DNA from: Gemmatimonadaceae bacterium
Lineage (GTDB): Bacteria > Gemmatimonadota > Gemmatimonadetes > Gemmatimonadales > Gemmatimonadaceae
Length of the DNA: 64,000 nucleotides
Assembly (NCBI GenBank): GCA_020851035.1
Contig: JADZDM010000034.1
Coordinates: forward strand, 1-64,000
Direction: 5' to 3'
The notes under the pieces were generated by a model, which saw only the letters and a program-made list of their open reading frames with translations, searched no databases and was not told the DNA's origin. The translations under genes were made by a program, and so were the position numbers. Position 1 is the first letter of the stretch. Each line of letters opens with the position of its first letter. Shown piece after piece: positions 27,912 to 36,707 of this stretch.

Positions 27912-29050
27912 CACCTGGTGCGGACCGGGAGCGTGATCACCACCTCGAACCCACCACCGTCGGCGTTGTGCGCGAGGAGGGTTGCGCCTGCGCCAAAGAG
28001 CAACTCGACGCGCCGCGCCGTGGTCGAGAGCCCGCTGCCGGCTGTGAGCAGGTCACGGTCATCGTCGACGCCCGGGCCGTCGTCGTGTACCCGCAGCACG
28101 AGCCGCCCGTCGCCATGCCTCGCCGTGACGGCGATCCGCGCTTGCCCGTTGCGCTCGAGGCCACCATGCCGGACGGCGTTCTCCACCAATGGCTGCAGAA
28201 GCAGCGGCGGCAGCATCTCATCGCCGGATGTGCCCTCCACATCCACCTGCAGGTCGAGACGCGCACCGAACCGCGCCCGCATCAGGTCGGCGTAGGCGCT
28301 GAGCAGTGCCAGCTCGTCGCGCAGCGGCACGAGCATCACATCGGTGGCGCGAAGTGAGACACGCAGCAGCTCCGACAGTCGCCCGATGAGACGGTCTGCA
28401 CCGCGCGGGTCCTCGTGGAGCTGCGCCGCGATGGTGTTCAGCGCATTGAAGAGAAAGTGCGGCTGCAACTGCAGTCGGAGACTCCGGAGCTGGCTTTCCG
28501 CCAGGGCGCGCTGGAGACTGACGTGCGCGATGGCCTGCTGCCGTTGCTCGACGATCTCTTCTGCACGCCAGAGCGCGCCCAGGATCATCGCGAACCCGAC
28601 CAGGGCCGATGGCGCCTCCATCAGGTAGCGGAGCGGCATCCGCCCGTAGTCGTACGCGCCGAGACCGACGTGCGGGAACACGGCGGTGCGTGACGCCCAC
28701 ATGAAACTCGTGTTGGCCGCGCTGATCGCGAGGCCGAGCAGCAGGTACGCGGGGAGACGTTCCCAGAACGCCGCACCGCGGAGTGGCGCGCGCAGCCACT
28801 CCCGGAAGGCCACGCCGCTCAGCAGGAAGAAGCCGAGTGCTCCGGTCACTTCCTCGATGAATCGCGTTGGAAAGGTCCCAGATGACTGCCGCACCAGATC
28901 GTCGAGCCAGACGTAGCTGAAACGCAGGACGAGGACGCTGAGATGGGCGATCGCCGACACCCGCCAGAAGCGGGACCAGCTCAACCGGGAAGCGGCTGAC
29001 GGGGGCTGGCGGTCCGGCACCACGGGTATGGGGAGCGAAGCGGTAGTCAC
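27911..29050 (-). CDS. LytS-like sensor histidine kinase
   Basis: A 379-residue membrane kinase. Four hydrophobic segments (about 33-48, 68-83, 99-118 and 142-160) make the sensor part. A coiled linker (EEIVEQRQQAIAHVSLQRAL) leads to the His_kinase domain with H198 in LQLQPHFLFNALNTIA, an N-box LLLQPLVENAVRHG and an ATPase G-box region DDGPGV / AGSGLSTTARRVELL. Start is GTG at 29050. It signals to the LytTR regulator encoded next to it. The stimulus is unknown. Confidence 0.92.
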   Translation of the reverse strand: MTTASLPIPVVPDRQPPSAASRLSWSRFWRVSAIAHLSVLVLRFSYVWLDDLVRQSSGTFPTRFIEEVTGALGFFLLSGVAFREWLRAPLRGAAFWERLPAYLLLGLAISAANTSFMWASRTAVFPHVGLGAYDYGRMPLRYLMEAPSALVGFAMILGALWRAEEIVEQRQQAIAHVSLQRALAESQLRSLRLQLQPHFLFNALNTIAAQLHEDPRGADRLIGRLSELLRVSLRATDVMLVPLRDELALLSAYADLMRARFGARLDLQVDVEGTSGDEMLPPLLLQPLVENAVRHGGLERNGQARIAVTARHGDGRLVLRVHDDGPGVDDDRDLLTAGSGLSTTARRVELLFGAGATLLAHNADGGGFEVVITLPVRTR

Positions 29051-29377
29051 GAGCGCAATCTTGTGCCGCAGCCGTCGCGCGCCAGCCCTTCGTGGGACAT
29101 CAGGGACCGATGGCGGGATGAGCGGACCGACGGCGTTGCCTGAGGCGTGCTCTTTGCGGCCGTGTGCGGCGACGCGGGCGCGCGCGGCGCGAGGATCGGG
29201 ATCCGGCGGGCGATAACGCGTGGCGCAGCGGCTCCGTGAAACGCCCGATCCACCAGTGCATCGTGCGCAGCATGTTTACGATTTCGGGCGAGCCCCCGCT
29301 CGTGGCCGGTCGCAGCGGATCGGGTTGTTCAAGATCCCCGTCCCCTTGAACTCAAGATCCCCGTCCCCATGAACGCC
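29051..29377. repeat. gap with TTCAAGATCCCCGTCCCC direct repeats
   Basis: TCAAGATCCCCGTCCCC occurs twice, at 29329-29345 and 29352-29368. The first copy is also bounded by the short inverted repeat TTCAAG/CTTGAA (29328-29350). The rest of this 327-bp gap shows nothing. No promoter for hutF is needed here, because hutF runs toward this gap and ends just beyond it. Confidence 0.65.
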
Positions 29378-30745
29378 TCACCCCCACCACGCCCCCATCG
29401 CCCCCACGTACCGCTCCCGCACCCCCACCCCCGCCACCCGCCACCGCCCACCCGCCAGCACCCGCCCCACCGGCCGCACCGGCGACGCGAACACCACCGC
29501 GTCCAGCAGGCGCGACACCGGGATCCCGCACAACGCGTCATCGGCCACGTCGAGCTCGACGAGATCCGCCCGCGCCCCCACCGCGAACCCCCACCGCGCA
29601 CGCCCCGCCGCCGCCGCTCCACCCGTCAGCATCCTACCGAACAACCGCGCCGCCGTGCTCGGCGCCACGCCGGGCGCCGCCCCCACGTTCCGCTGCCGCA
29701 ACCCGAGCCGCTGCCCGTACTCCAGCAGCCGCAGCTCCTCCGCCCAGCTCCGCACCACGTTGCTGTCACTGCCAAGCGACAGCGGCGTGCCGCTCTCGAG
29801 CCAGCGCGTCAGGTCGCACAGGCCGTCACCGAGGTTCGCCTCGGTGCCGGGACAGAGCACCACGCCGGCACCCGTCGCGGCGACGCCGCTGATCTCCGCG
29901 GGTGTGGCATGCGTGGCATGCACCAGCTGCCAGCGCGCATCGAGCGCGCACGAGGCCAGCAGCCACTCGATGGGACGCCGGCCGGTCACCGCCAGGCACT
30001 CCTCCACCTCCGCCACCTGCTCGGCAACGTGCAGGTGGATCGGCGCTGCATCCCCCGCGCACGCGTGCGACAGGGCCGCGATCGACGGCGGCGTCGCCGC
30101 ACGCAACGAGTGCATCGCAACGCCCGCGTCCACGTCCGGCAGCCGCCAGCCGCGGATCGTGTCACGCAGGTGCAGCACGCGCTCCACGTCGGTGGCGAAG
30201 CGGCGCTGGTCGTCGCGCAGCGTGGGCTGTGTGAACCCGGCGCGCTCGTACAACACGGGCAGGATGGTGAGCCCCATCCCGGTGGCCTGCGCCGCCGCCG
30301 CCAGCGCCTCGCTCATCGCGGCGTCACTGCCGCCGGTGGCGGACCAGGGACGCCCGTCCGGCGCATGGTGCAGGTAGTGGAACTCGACGGTGTGCGTGTA
30401 CCCGCCCGCCAGCAGCTCGCCGAACAGGTGCGTGGCAACCGCCTGGAGCTGCGCGGGCGAGATACGCAACGCCACGTCGTACATGCGGTCGCGCCAGCTC
30501 CAGAAGTCGTCACGCGCCGTGTCACGACGCTCCGACAGCCCCGCGAACGCACGCTGGAACGCATGACTGTGCGCATTCACCATCCCCGGCAGCACCGGGC
30601 CCGCGATCACCTCGGCGCCGGCAGGGCAGGGCGTGCCGGTCTCCACCTGCGCCCAGCATCCCGCGGCGTTGGTGCTGAACGTCACATCCTCGGCCCAGCC
30701 GCCTCCCATCCATGCCCGCGCCGCCCAGAAGACGCCGCCGCTCAT
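29378..30745 (-). CDS. hutF: formimidoylglutamate deiminase
   Basis: A 455-residue amidohydrolase converting N-formimino-L-glutamate to N-formyl-L-glutamate and ammonia in histidine breakdown. Metal-binding motifs are GMVNAHSHAFQRAFAG, HLHVAEQ, LVHATHAT and LGSDSNVVRSW, in the order of the HutF/AtzF-type TIM barrel. Length is normal for the family. The start overlaps the hutG stop by ATGA. Its product is the substrate of the hutG enzyme, so the two act in sequence. Confidence 0.92.
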   Translation of the reverse strand: MSGGVFWAARAWMGGGWAEDVTFSTNAAGCWAQVETGTPCPAGAEVIAGPVLPGMVNAHSHAFQRAFAGLSERRDTARDDFWSWRDRMYDVALRISPAQLQAVATHLFGELLAGGYTHTVEFHYLHHAPDGRPWSATGGSDAAMSEALAAAAQATGMGLTILPVLYERAGFTQPTLRDDQRRFATDVERVLHLRDTIRGWRLPDVDAGVAMHSLRAATPPSIAALSHACAGDAAPIHLHVAEQVAEVEECLAVTGRRPIEWLLASCALDARWQLVHATHATPAEISGVAATGAGVVLCPGTEANLGDGLCDLTRWLESGTPLSLGSDSNVVRSWAEELRLLEYGQRLGLRQRNVGAAPGVAPSTAARLFGRMLTGGAAAAGRARWGFAVGARADLVELDVADDALCGIPVSRLLDAVVFASPVRPVGRVLAGGRWRVAGVGVRERYVGAMGAWWG

Positions 30746-31551
30746 GGACGCCACGCGAGCATCGTGTCGACCACGTTGCGCAGCAGCGGCGTCACGCCGG
30801 TGGCCAGCGTGGAGTTCCACGTGTACGGCTGCGTCTCGTGCATGTAGGAGCGCAACGCCATCTCGAGCTGCACGGCGTGCACCCCGTCGTCCGGCCGGCC
30901 GTAGTGCCGGGTGATGTGCCCGCCCTTGAAGCGGCCATCCAGCACGTGCGAGAACGCCGCCTGCGACGCGAACACGTGGCCGAGCGCCTCGCGCAGTGAC
31001 GGCGCACAACTGGCGCCGTCCGCCGTGCCGACGCTCATGTTGGGCAGCCGACCCTCGAACAGCCACGGCACCTCGCTGAGGATGCTGTGGGCATCGAAGA
31101 GCACGGCATGCCCGTGCACGCCGCGGATGTGATCGAGTTCCACCTGCAGCGCGCCGTGGTACGGCGCCCAGTACGCCGCGATCCGGCGCGCCACCTCGGC
31201 CGCGTCCGGGGCACAGCCCTCGCGGTACAGCGCGTCACCGGTGAAGTGCCGGGTCGGGCAGAGTTCCGTGTTGTTGCGCCCGGGATACATGGGCGCGTTG
31301 TCGCTGGAGCGATTGAGGTCGATGAGGTAGCGACTGTAGCGCGGGACGATCAGCGTCGCGCCCCGCTCCCGCGCGAAGTCGTACAGCCGGTCGAGGAACC
31401 AGTCGGTGTCCTCCACGCCCAGTGCACGTTCGGTGTAGCGGTGCACCTGGTCGGCGGGAATCACGGTGCCGACGTGGGGGAAACTGAGCAGCAGGGCGGT
31501 GTTGCCCCGGTGCAGGACGTGCGTGTCGGGCACCACCGTCGCCGCGCTCAC
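30742..31551 (-). CDS. hutG: N-formylglutamate deformylase
   Basis: A 269-residue N-formylglutamate amidohydrolase giving glutamate and formate, the last step of the HutF route. Family features are LLLSFPHVGTVIP, the LIDLNRSSDNAP segment, HAVLFDAHSILSEVP and FKGGHITRHYGRP. Start is GTG at 31551, overlapping the hutD stop (GTGA); the frame remains open upstream but that part is antisense to nothing conserved. Cytoplasmic. Confidence 0.92.
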   Translation of the reverse strand: MSAATVVPDTHVLHRGNTALLLSFPHVGTVIPADQVHRYTERALGVEDTDWFLDRLYDFARERGATLIVPRYSRYLIDLNRSSDNAPMYPGRNNTELCPTRHFTGDALYREGCAPDAAEVARRIAAYWAPYHGALQVELDHIRGVHGHAVLFDAHSILSEVPWLFEGRLPNMSVGTADGASCAPSLREALGHVFASQAAFSHVLDGRFKGGHITRHYGRPDDGVHAVQLEMALRSYMHETQPYTWNSTLATGVTPLLRNVVDTMLAWRP

Positions 31552-32168
31552 GGTGTCTCCTCCCGTGGCTGCACCTCGATCCACCAGGCCCGCGCTGCCG
31601 GGTCGCCCGCCTCCAGGCGCCAGACGACGCCGCGAGCGTTGCTGCTCCACGCCAGGGTGCCTGCGGGCAGTGCCAGGGGGGCAGCGTCGGCACTGTGCAA
31701 CTCGGCCGGCTCCTGCGTGTACACCGCGCGGATGCGGGACGCGGCGCGCCGCTCCACCCCGATCACGGCACGGGTCATCGCACCCTGCGCGCGCACGCGG
31801 AGCACCATGAGGTTCAGGTCGTGCGTGTCGCCGGACGTCAGTGTGCAGTCTGGCGCGAGTGCACCGTCGAAGGCCAGCGGCTGGCTCTCCCCCGTGAGCT
31901 GCACCTGGTCGGTACCGAGTGTGAGGGCCACGCCGGCACCCTCCAGCACCGCGAACCACCGATCGACGCCCGGGAACGCGCTGAACGGGCCGTCCCGCCC
32001 GATGTGCGCGACGCTCACCCGCAGCAGCCAGCTGTCGGCCGCCGGCCAGGCGAGCAGCTCCCGGGTGGAGCCGCCACCGTTCTTCCAGGGCTGCGGCGTG
32101 ACGTCCCCGAGCTGCACGGTGTGGATCAGCGGGCGAACGCGGGGATCCGGATCGTCGGGGGAGAGCAT
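31548..32168 (-). CDS. hutD: HutD family protein
   Basis: A 206-residue cupin-like HutD/Ves protein. The hallmark PWKNGGGSTRELLAWP is at about residues 26-41, followed by the family's RVSVAHIGRDGPFSAFPGVDRWF. HutD proteins occur in histidine-utilisation operons, where a regulatory or metabolite-sensing role has been proposed. Either ATG 32168 or ATG 32189 could start it; neither has a strong ribosome site, and 32168 was taken as giving the shorter leader. It is the first gene of hutD-hutG-hutF. Confidence 0.85.
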   Translation of the reverse strand: MLSPDDPDPRVRPLIHTVQLGDVTPQPWKNGGGSTRELLAWPAADSWLLRVSVAHIGRDGPFSAFPGVDRWFAVLEGAGVALTLGTDQVQLTGESQPLAFDGALAPDCTLTSGDTHDLNLMVLRVRAQGAMTRAVIGVERRAASRIRAVYTQEPAELHSADAAPLALPAGTLAWSSNARGVVWRLEAGDPAARAWWIEVQPREETP

Positions 32169-32456
32169 GGAATGGAGGGGAGCGCACATGGCTGAATGAT
32201 GCGCCCCAGGCACGGCCTTTGGCATGGGTGGAGTGGCTGCGGAGCAGCGCTGGCGGCGGGCCGTCGTTTGCGGGGGCCGGGGATCCGTGCGGGCGGCGGG
32301 TGCGTAGCTCACCAGGGCCGGCTCCGTTCGCCACCGGCCTCCGGCTGCATGTACCTTCCGCCAGGCGTCGCAGGGCGGGCCTGCACCACCGGACTCCGCA
32401 GCCGCACCGTCGCGACCTGCCGTGTCAGGCCGCCCCACACCCCCTTCCGCTTCGTC

Positions 32457-33278
32457 ATGACGCGCTCACTGCTCCGTCGCCTTTTCGTCACCGGTGCGTT
32501 GCTGCTGGTGGCGGCACCGCTCCTGGCGCACGACATGTTCCTGCGCCTCGAGGCCTTCTTCCTCGCCCCCAACACCGCGGCGAACGTCCGGCTCTTCAAC
32601 GGCACCTTCATCCTCTCCGAGAACTCGATCACCCCCGACCGCCTGAACGACATCGCCGTCGTGTCGCCGGCCGGCCGTGCGAAACTCGACGTCTCGGTCT
32701 GGAATGCCAGCGGTGACACGAGTGTGTTCCCGATCCGCACCGGCGCGGCTGGCACGTACGTGCTCGGTGTCTCGACCAAGCCGCGGGTCCTGGAGATGAG
32801 CGGCCCGGAGTTCAACGCCTACCTGAGTTCCGACGGCATTCCCGACGAACTGGCGTATCGCCGCGCCCGCAAGCTCCTCGACGAACGCTCGAAGGAGCGC
32901 TACGAGAAGCATGTGAAGGCGCTGGTGCAGGTCGGGACCACCACGGGCCCGGCGTTCGGCACGGTGCTGGGCTACCCGGCGGAGCTGGTGCCGCTGGCGA
33001 ATCCGTATGCGATGAAGGTTGGTGACGTGCTCCAGGTGCGCGCGCTGGTGGACGGCCGGCCGGCGGCGAACCAGTTCGTGCAGTACGGTGGCCTCTCGGC
33101 CAGCAACGGCCGCGTCGCCCAGCGGAACACTCGATCCGACGCCTCGGGCATCGTGCGCATCCCCCTCGATCGCACGGGCACCTACTACGTCAAGTTCATC
33201 AACATGACGCGCGTGGCGAACGACGCGGCCGCGAACCACCACTCGAAGTGGGCGTCGCTGACGTTCGCGGTGCGCTGA
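32457..33278 (+). CDS. DUF4198 domain-containing exported protein
   Basis: A 273-residue secreted protein: signal peptide MTRSLLRRLFVTGALLLVAAPLLA, then the mature start HDMFLRLEAFFLAPN typical of DUF4198. The family is a beta-sandwich protein often next to metal-uptake genes. Here the next two genes encode a HupE/UreJ-type membrane protein and a small anchor protein, and spacing is one base, so they form one unit. The metal is not shown by the sequence. It is divergent from hutD. Confidence 0.85.
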   Translation: MTRSLLRRLFVTGALLLVAAPLLAHDMFLRLEAFFLAPNTAANVRLFNGTFILSENSITPDRLNDIAVVSPAGRAKLDVSVWNASGDTSVFPIRTGAAGTYVLGVSTKPRVLEMSGPEFNAYLSSDGIPDELAYRRARKLLDERSKERYEKHVKALVQVGTTTGPAFGTVLGYPAELVPLANPYAMKVGDVLQVRALVDGRPAANQFVQYGGLSASNGRVAQRNTRSDASGIVRIPLDRTGTYYVKFINMTRVANDAAANHHSKWASLTFAVR

Positions 33279-33279
33279 C

Positions 33280-33987
33280 GTGCGGTCGTGCCGGCTGCTC
33301 CGCGACGGCACGCGGCTGGCCGTGCTGCTCGCTGCCGGTGTGACGCCGTTGCTGGCACACGGTGTGGCGGCGGGTGACCGCGGCTTCATCCAGCAGAGCA
33401 GCGGTGTGCTGCTGGGACCATTCGCCTACCTGGGCGCCAAGCACATGGTGACGGGATACGACCACCTGCTGTTCCTGCTCGGCGTGATCTTCTTCCTGTA
33501 CCGCCTGAAGGACGTGGCGCTGTACGTGACGCTCTTCGCCATCGGGCACTCCACCACGCTGCTGCTCGGTGTGCTCACGCAGGTGAGCGTGAACGCGTAC
33601 CTGGTGGATGCCGTGATCGGGCTCTCGGTGGTGTACAAGGCGCTCGACAACCTCGGCGCCTTCCGCATCTGGTTCGGGGTGGCGCCGGATGCGCGCGCCG
33701 CCACGCTCGTCTTCGGGTTCTTCCACGGCTTCGGGCTGGCGACGAAGATCCTCGACTTCCACATGGCGGAGGATGGCCTGGTGCCGAACCTGATCGCCTT
33801 CAACGTGGGCGTGGAGCTCGGGCAGGTGCTCGCCCTGAGCGCCATCCTGCTGGTCATGAACCACTGGCGTCGCACCCGGTCGTTCCGGTCGATGGCGTTC
33901 GGCGCGAACGTCGTGATCATGACCGCGGGCTTCCTGCTCACCGGGTACCAGCTGGCCGGTTACCTGATCATGAAACCCGCCTCATGA
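33280..33987 (+). CDS. HupE/UreJ family membrane protein
   Basis: A 235-residue protein with a leader and about six membrane segments. The HupE/UreJ_2 signature is KHMVTGYDHLLFLLGVIFFL, with FAIGHSTTLLLG and LVFGFFHGFGLAT following. The His residues in these motifs are candidates for metal binding; relatives are linked to nickel or cobalt handling. Start GTG at 33280 is one base after the previous stop, and its end overlaps the next gene by ATGA. Confidence 0.9.
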   Translation: MRSCRLLRDGTRLAVLLAAGVTPLLAHGVAAGDRGFIQQSSGVLLGPFAYLGAKHMVTGYDHLLFLLGVIFFLYRLKDVALYVTLFAIGHSTTLLLGVLTQVSVNAYLVDAVIGLSVVYKALDNLGAFRIWFGVAPDARAATLVFGFFHGFGLATKILDFHMAEDGLVPNLIAFNVGVELGQVLALSAILLVMNHWRRTRSFRSMAFGANVVIMTAGFLLTGYQLAGYLIMKPAS

Positions 33988-34301
33988 CCACCCCCGTCAC
34001 GCCCGCCCCACCCAGCGGCGGTTCGTTGCTGCGCGCCACACTCATCGCCCTGGCGGTGGCCGGTGTGCTGCTGGTGACCTGCGTGCTGCCGGCAGAGTAC
34101 GGGAAGGACCCCACCGGGATCGGTCGCCTGCTCGGCCTGACGCAGATGGGCGAGGTGAAGATGGCGATTGCCGAGGAGGCCGCAGCGAACGCGGCGGCGC
34201 AGGCGGCGGCGGATTCGATCGCGGCGGCGGCCGAAGGACGTCCGACCGGTGATGCCGCAGCGTCGGGCGCTGACTCCACCGCCGCGCGATCCGATCACTG
34301 A
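33984..34301 (+). CDS. small transmembrane anchor protein
   Basis: A 105-residue protein with one membrane helix (about 16-37) followed by LPAEYGKDPTGIGRLLGLTQMGEVK, a conserved stretch of proteins annotated as transmembrane anchor proteins beside HupE-like genes (shown here in part: AEYGKDPTGIGRLLGLT). The C-terminus is Ala-rich and low in complexity. Coupled to the HupE-like gene by ATGA. Confidence 0.75.
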   Translation: MTTPVTPAPPSGGSLLRATLIALAVAGVLLVTCVLPAEYGKDPTGIGRLLGLTQMGEVKMAIAEEAAANAAAQAAADSIAAAAEGRPTGDAAASGADSTAARSDH

Positions 34302-34394
34302 CGCGGCGCGTCAACCGGGCCGCGTCCGGTGTCACCCGGACTTGAGCAATTCGCTGGACGGGGCACCTTCGAGGCATGCCGTCACGATGGTGCC

Positions 34395-34721
34395 GTGCCT
34401 GAGCAGGACCCCCTGCCGGATGGAACGAACTTCTTCGCCGTCCTGGTGACGCCACTCACGCGTCCGCAGGTCGCGGCGCTGTTCGCGGACCATGGCTGGC
34501 GGGTGCGCCACGCCTCCCGCAGCAGCTACATGGTGCGCACCGACTGGTGCGAGCTGGTGCTGGAAGGCGCCCAGCCGTTCCTGCTGCACGGCCCGGTCGC
34601 CGCACTACTCACGAATGCGTCGCGCATCGTGCAACTTTGTCGCGACGCCGGGATCGCGTGCACTGCCGAGTGCTACGGCGAGGACGGCGACCTCCTGAAG
34701 GTCCTCACCACGCACGACTGA
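34395..34721 (+). CDS. small protein of unknown function
   Basis: A 108-residue reading frame from GTG 34395 (an in-frame start exists at 34329). It is soluble, mixed alpha/beta in look (FAVLVTPLTRPQVAALFADH, WCELVLEGAQPFLLHGPVAA, IACTAECYGEDGDLL), with no known motif. Codon use has the strong GC third-position bias of its neighbours, which supports coding. It ends 26 bp before the VOC gene and may be in the same transcript. Confidence 0.5.
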   Translation: MPEQDPLPDGTNFFAVLVTPLTRPQVAALFADHGWRVRHASRSSYMVRTDWCELVLEGAQPFLLHGPVAALLTNASRIVQLCRDAGIACTAECYGEDGDLLKVLTTHD

Positions 34722-34747
34722 CGGGTCGCGCCACCGCCGGAACACCC

Positions 34748-35167
34748 ATGCGGCAATCTCTCGTGCACATCGCGCTCGTCGTCCGGGACTACGACGAGGC
34801 AATCGAGTTCTACACCGGCGTGCTGGGCTTCACGCTGATCGAGGACACCTACCAGCCGGCGCAGGACAAGCGCTGGGTGCTGGTGGCGCCGCCCGGCGAT
34901 GCCGGCGGCGCGATGCTGCTGCTCGCGCGCGCCTCGACGCCCGCGCAGGCGGCCTTCATCGGCAACCAGGCGGGCGGTCGCGTCTTCCTCTTCCTGCGAA
35001 CGGACGATTTCCGGCGCGACTATGACCGCATGCGGGCCCGGGGAGTGCGCTTCGTCCGGGAGCCGCTCGAGGCGGACTACGGCACCGTGGCGGTCTTCGA
35101 GGACCTCTACGGCAATCGCTGGGACCTGGTCGAGTACCGGGCCGGCCACCCGCTTGCCGGCGCCTGA
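34748..35167 (+). CDS. VOC family (glyoxalase/dioxygenase fold) protein
   Basis: A 139-residue vicinal-oxygen-chelate protein. It shows HIALVVRDYDEAIEFYTGVL at residues 7-26 and the C-terminal EDLYGNRWDLVEY strand with the usual metal-binding Glu. Two beta-alpha-beta-beta-beta units fit the length. It may be a glyoxalase-type lyase, a dioxygenase or a resistance-like protein; the sequence does not decide. ATG at 34748 fits the family start. Confidence 0.85.
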   Translation: MRQSLVHIALVVRDYDEAIEFYTGVLGFTLIEDTYQPAQDKRWVLVAPPGDAGGAMLLLARASTPAQAAFIGNQAGGRVFLFLRTDDFRRDYDRMRARGVRFVREPLEADYGTVAVFEDLYGNRWDLVEYRAGHPLAGA

Positions 35168-35196
35168 CTTCGCCCGGGGCGGGGCCGCGCCGACGG

Positions 35197-35280
35197 TCAG
35201 CCGACGACCAGCGAGCCCAGGATCAGCAGGACGGTGGTCAGGGCGATGCTGAGGCGGTGCGACGGCGTGGAGGCCGGCAT
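35197..35280 (-). CDS. possible 27-residue membrane peptide
   Basis: MPASTPSHRLSIALTTVLLI and then LGSLVVG: a short polar head and one hydrophobic helix. GGAG lies 9 bases before the ATG at 35280. An ATG four codons earlier is also in frame. Such peptides are common but easily arise by chance in GC-rich DNA, so this is tentative. It is convergent with the VOC gene. Confidence 0.3.
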   Translation of the reverse strand: MPASTPSHRLSIALTTVLLILGSLVVG

Positions 35281-35394
35281 GGCTCGCTCCATGTGCTGTG
35301 GCGTGTGGTGACGTGGACGACACGGCAGACGCGCGCGGCCACGAGACGTTAACGCCGCCAGGGGGCGAGCCTGCTCACCCCGAACCCGCCGGAA

Positions 35395-35423
35395 TTGGCC
35401 GGTACTGATGGGCTGGCTATACT
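35395..35423 (+). promoter_or_regulatory. sigma-70-type promoter
   Basis: TTGGCC (35395-35400), 17-bp spacer, TATACT (35418-35423). It points at the gene starting at 35543, giving a leader of about 110 nt. Confidence 0.65.
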
Positions 35424-35542
35424 GCCCGTCCAGACCGCGCACGGCCAGGAGTGGCTGTGCCGGGATCCGTCGCACCGCCCGTTTCCGGGTCGGGACGTCG
35501 CGGTCGGCACCGTTTCCCCGAACCGGAGGCGCAGGAGACGCC

Positions 35543-36328
35543 ATGATCGACGTCACGCCCGCCATGCGCGCCGAACTGAAGGTGTTCAGTGGCGAACACC
35601 ACGCAGCCCTCTCGCGCACCGCGAATGCGCTCCGCGGACTCGGCATCCGGCGCGTGCACTTCGGGGTGGACTACGTCAACGATGCCGGCGAGCCGGCGGA
35701 TTACGCGGTCATCGAGTTCACCGATGGTCGCGTCGTGGAGCAGGAGACGTGGCTCGAGGAGCTGCCGTACGACGTGTTCTTCTCGGGACTGCGCTACTGC
35801 CAGCCGTACACCTTCGACACCGGGGCGGTGGAGCTGACGTTCGATGAGTCGGGGGGGACGGTGGACACGGAGGCGAACGTGATCCGCGTGTACCACTCCG
35901 CCGAGCGGCAGGCGCGGCTCCGGGACTGGGCCCGGGAGTCGGAAGGGCTCGAGGGGTTCTTCCTCGACCACATCGACGAATTGACGCACCTCGGTGCCGT
36001 GCTCGAGGCGCTGGACGTCGCCGACCTGTGTTTCGGGCTGGACTGGGTGGGGAACACACTCGAGCTGAGCGACTGGCGCTACATGGCGCGCCGCATGCAC
36101 GGTGACGTGATCCTGCCGCTGCACGCCGAACCACCGGAACTCGCGGCCTTCACCGCGCTGCTGGAGCAGGACTTCCCGCTCGGCGGCGCCTTCATCTTCG
36201 ACACCGTGCAGTGTGCGTTCCGGCACGACCCGGATGGTGGCCTGGTCTCCGTCGCTCCGGTCGGCGGCGTGGCGGTGCAGCGTGCCTACCGGACGGACGC
36301 GCAGCGGTCGGCGCTCGAGGTGCGGTAG
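35543..36328 (+). CDS. protein of unknown function
   Basis: A 261-residue soluble, acidic protein with no family recognised. It is rich in Asp, Glu and aromatics (RRVHFGVDYVNDAGEPADYA, ESEGLEGFFLDHIDEL, LCFGLDWVGNTLELSDWRYM). No signal peptide or membrane helix is seen. AGGAG lies 7 bases before ATG 35543, and a good promoter is present upstream. It appears to be a single-gene unit. The repeat element begins 59 bp after its stop. Confidence 0.7.
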   Translation: MIDVTPAMRAELKVFSGEHHAALSRTANALRGLGIRRVHFGVDYVNDAGEPADYAVIEFTDGRVVEQETWLEELPYDVFFSGLRYCQPYTFDTGAVELTFDESGGTVDTEANVIRVYHSAERQARLRDWARESEGLEGFFLDHIDELTHLGAVLEALDVADLCFGLDWVGNTLELSDWRYMARRMHGDVILPLHAEPPELAAFTALLEQDFPLGGAFIFDTVQCAFRHDPDGGLVSVAPVGGVAVQRAYRTDAQRSALEVR

Positions 36329-36386
36329 CGGGAGCGCGGGGATTCGTGTGCTGGTGGGTGCTTCTCGTGCGCGGAGTAGAATCGCT

Positions 36387-36637
36387 GGTTCCCACGGAGC
36401 CACGGCGTGCACGGAGGTCACGGAGAACAGCACGGCTGGGGGAACTGCGTGCGCGAAGCGGCGGTCGCGCGCATTCGAGTGGTGCTGCGCGAATTCGGTG
36501 GGCAGGGCGCGCACATATCCAGTATGCTCGTGCGTGTGAGGACGATCTTTGCGCAGCACACCGAAGGCAGCGCCTCACCGCCGTTCACGAAGCCTTCCCT
36601 CCGTGCCCTCCGTGGTCTCCGTGCCTCCGTGGGAACC
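36387..36637. repeat. palindromic CACGGAG element before the GxxExxY gene
   Basis: The left arm (36387-36427) starts GGTTCCCACGGAGCCACGG and carries CACGGAG units, one mutated to CACGGCG. The right arm (36594-36637) carries CTCCGTG x4 and ends GGGAACC, the exact inverse of the left end. Inner sequence CTGGGGGAACTGCGTGCGCG matches the inner motif of the copies at 4060 and at the window start. The central 160 bp has no gene. It ends 70 bp before the GxxExxY start. Confidence 0.85.
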
Positions 36638-36707
36638 CGCGGTTCCCGGAGCCACATCGACACCAGCACCGCACGCGCAACCCGGAAATCCGGATCGCCA
36701 TCACACC

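Noticed and set aside
36549-36707. Upstream extension of the GxxExxY protein
   Set aside because: It is translated CACGGAG repeat DNA (SLPSVPSVVSVPPWEP) and not part of the nuclease fold.
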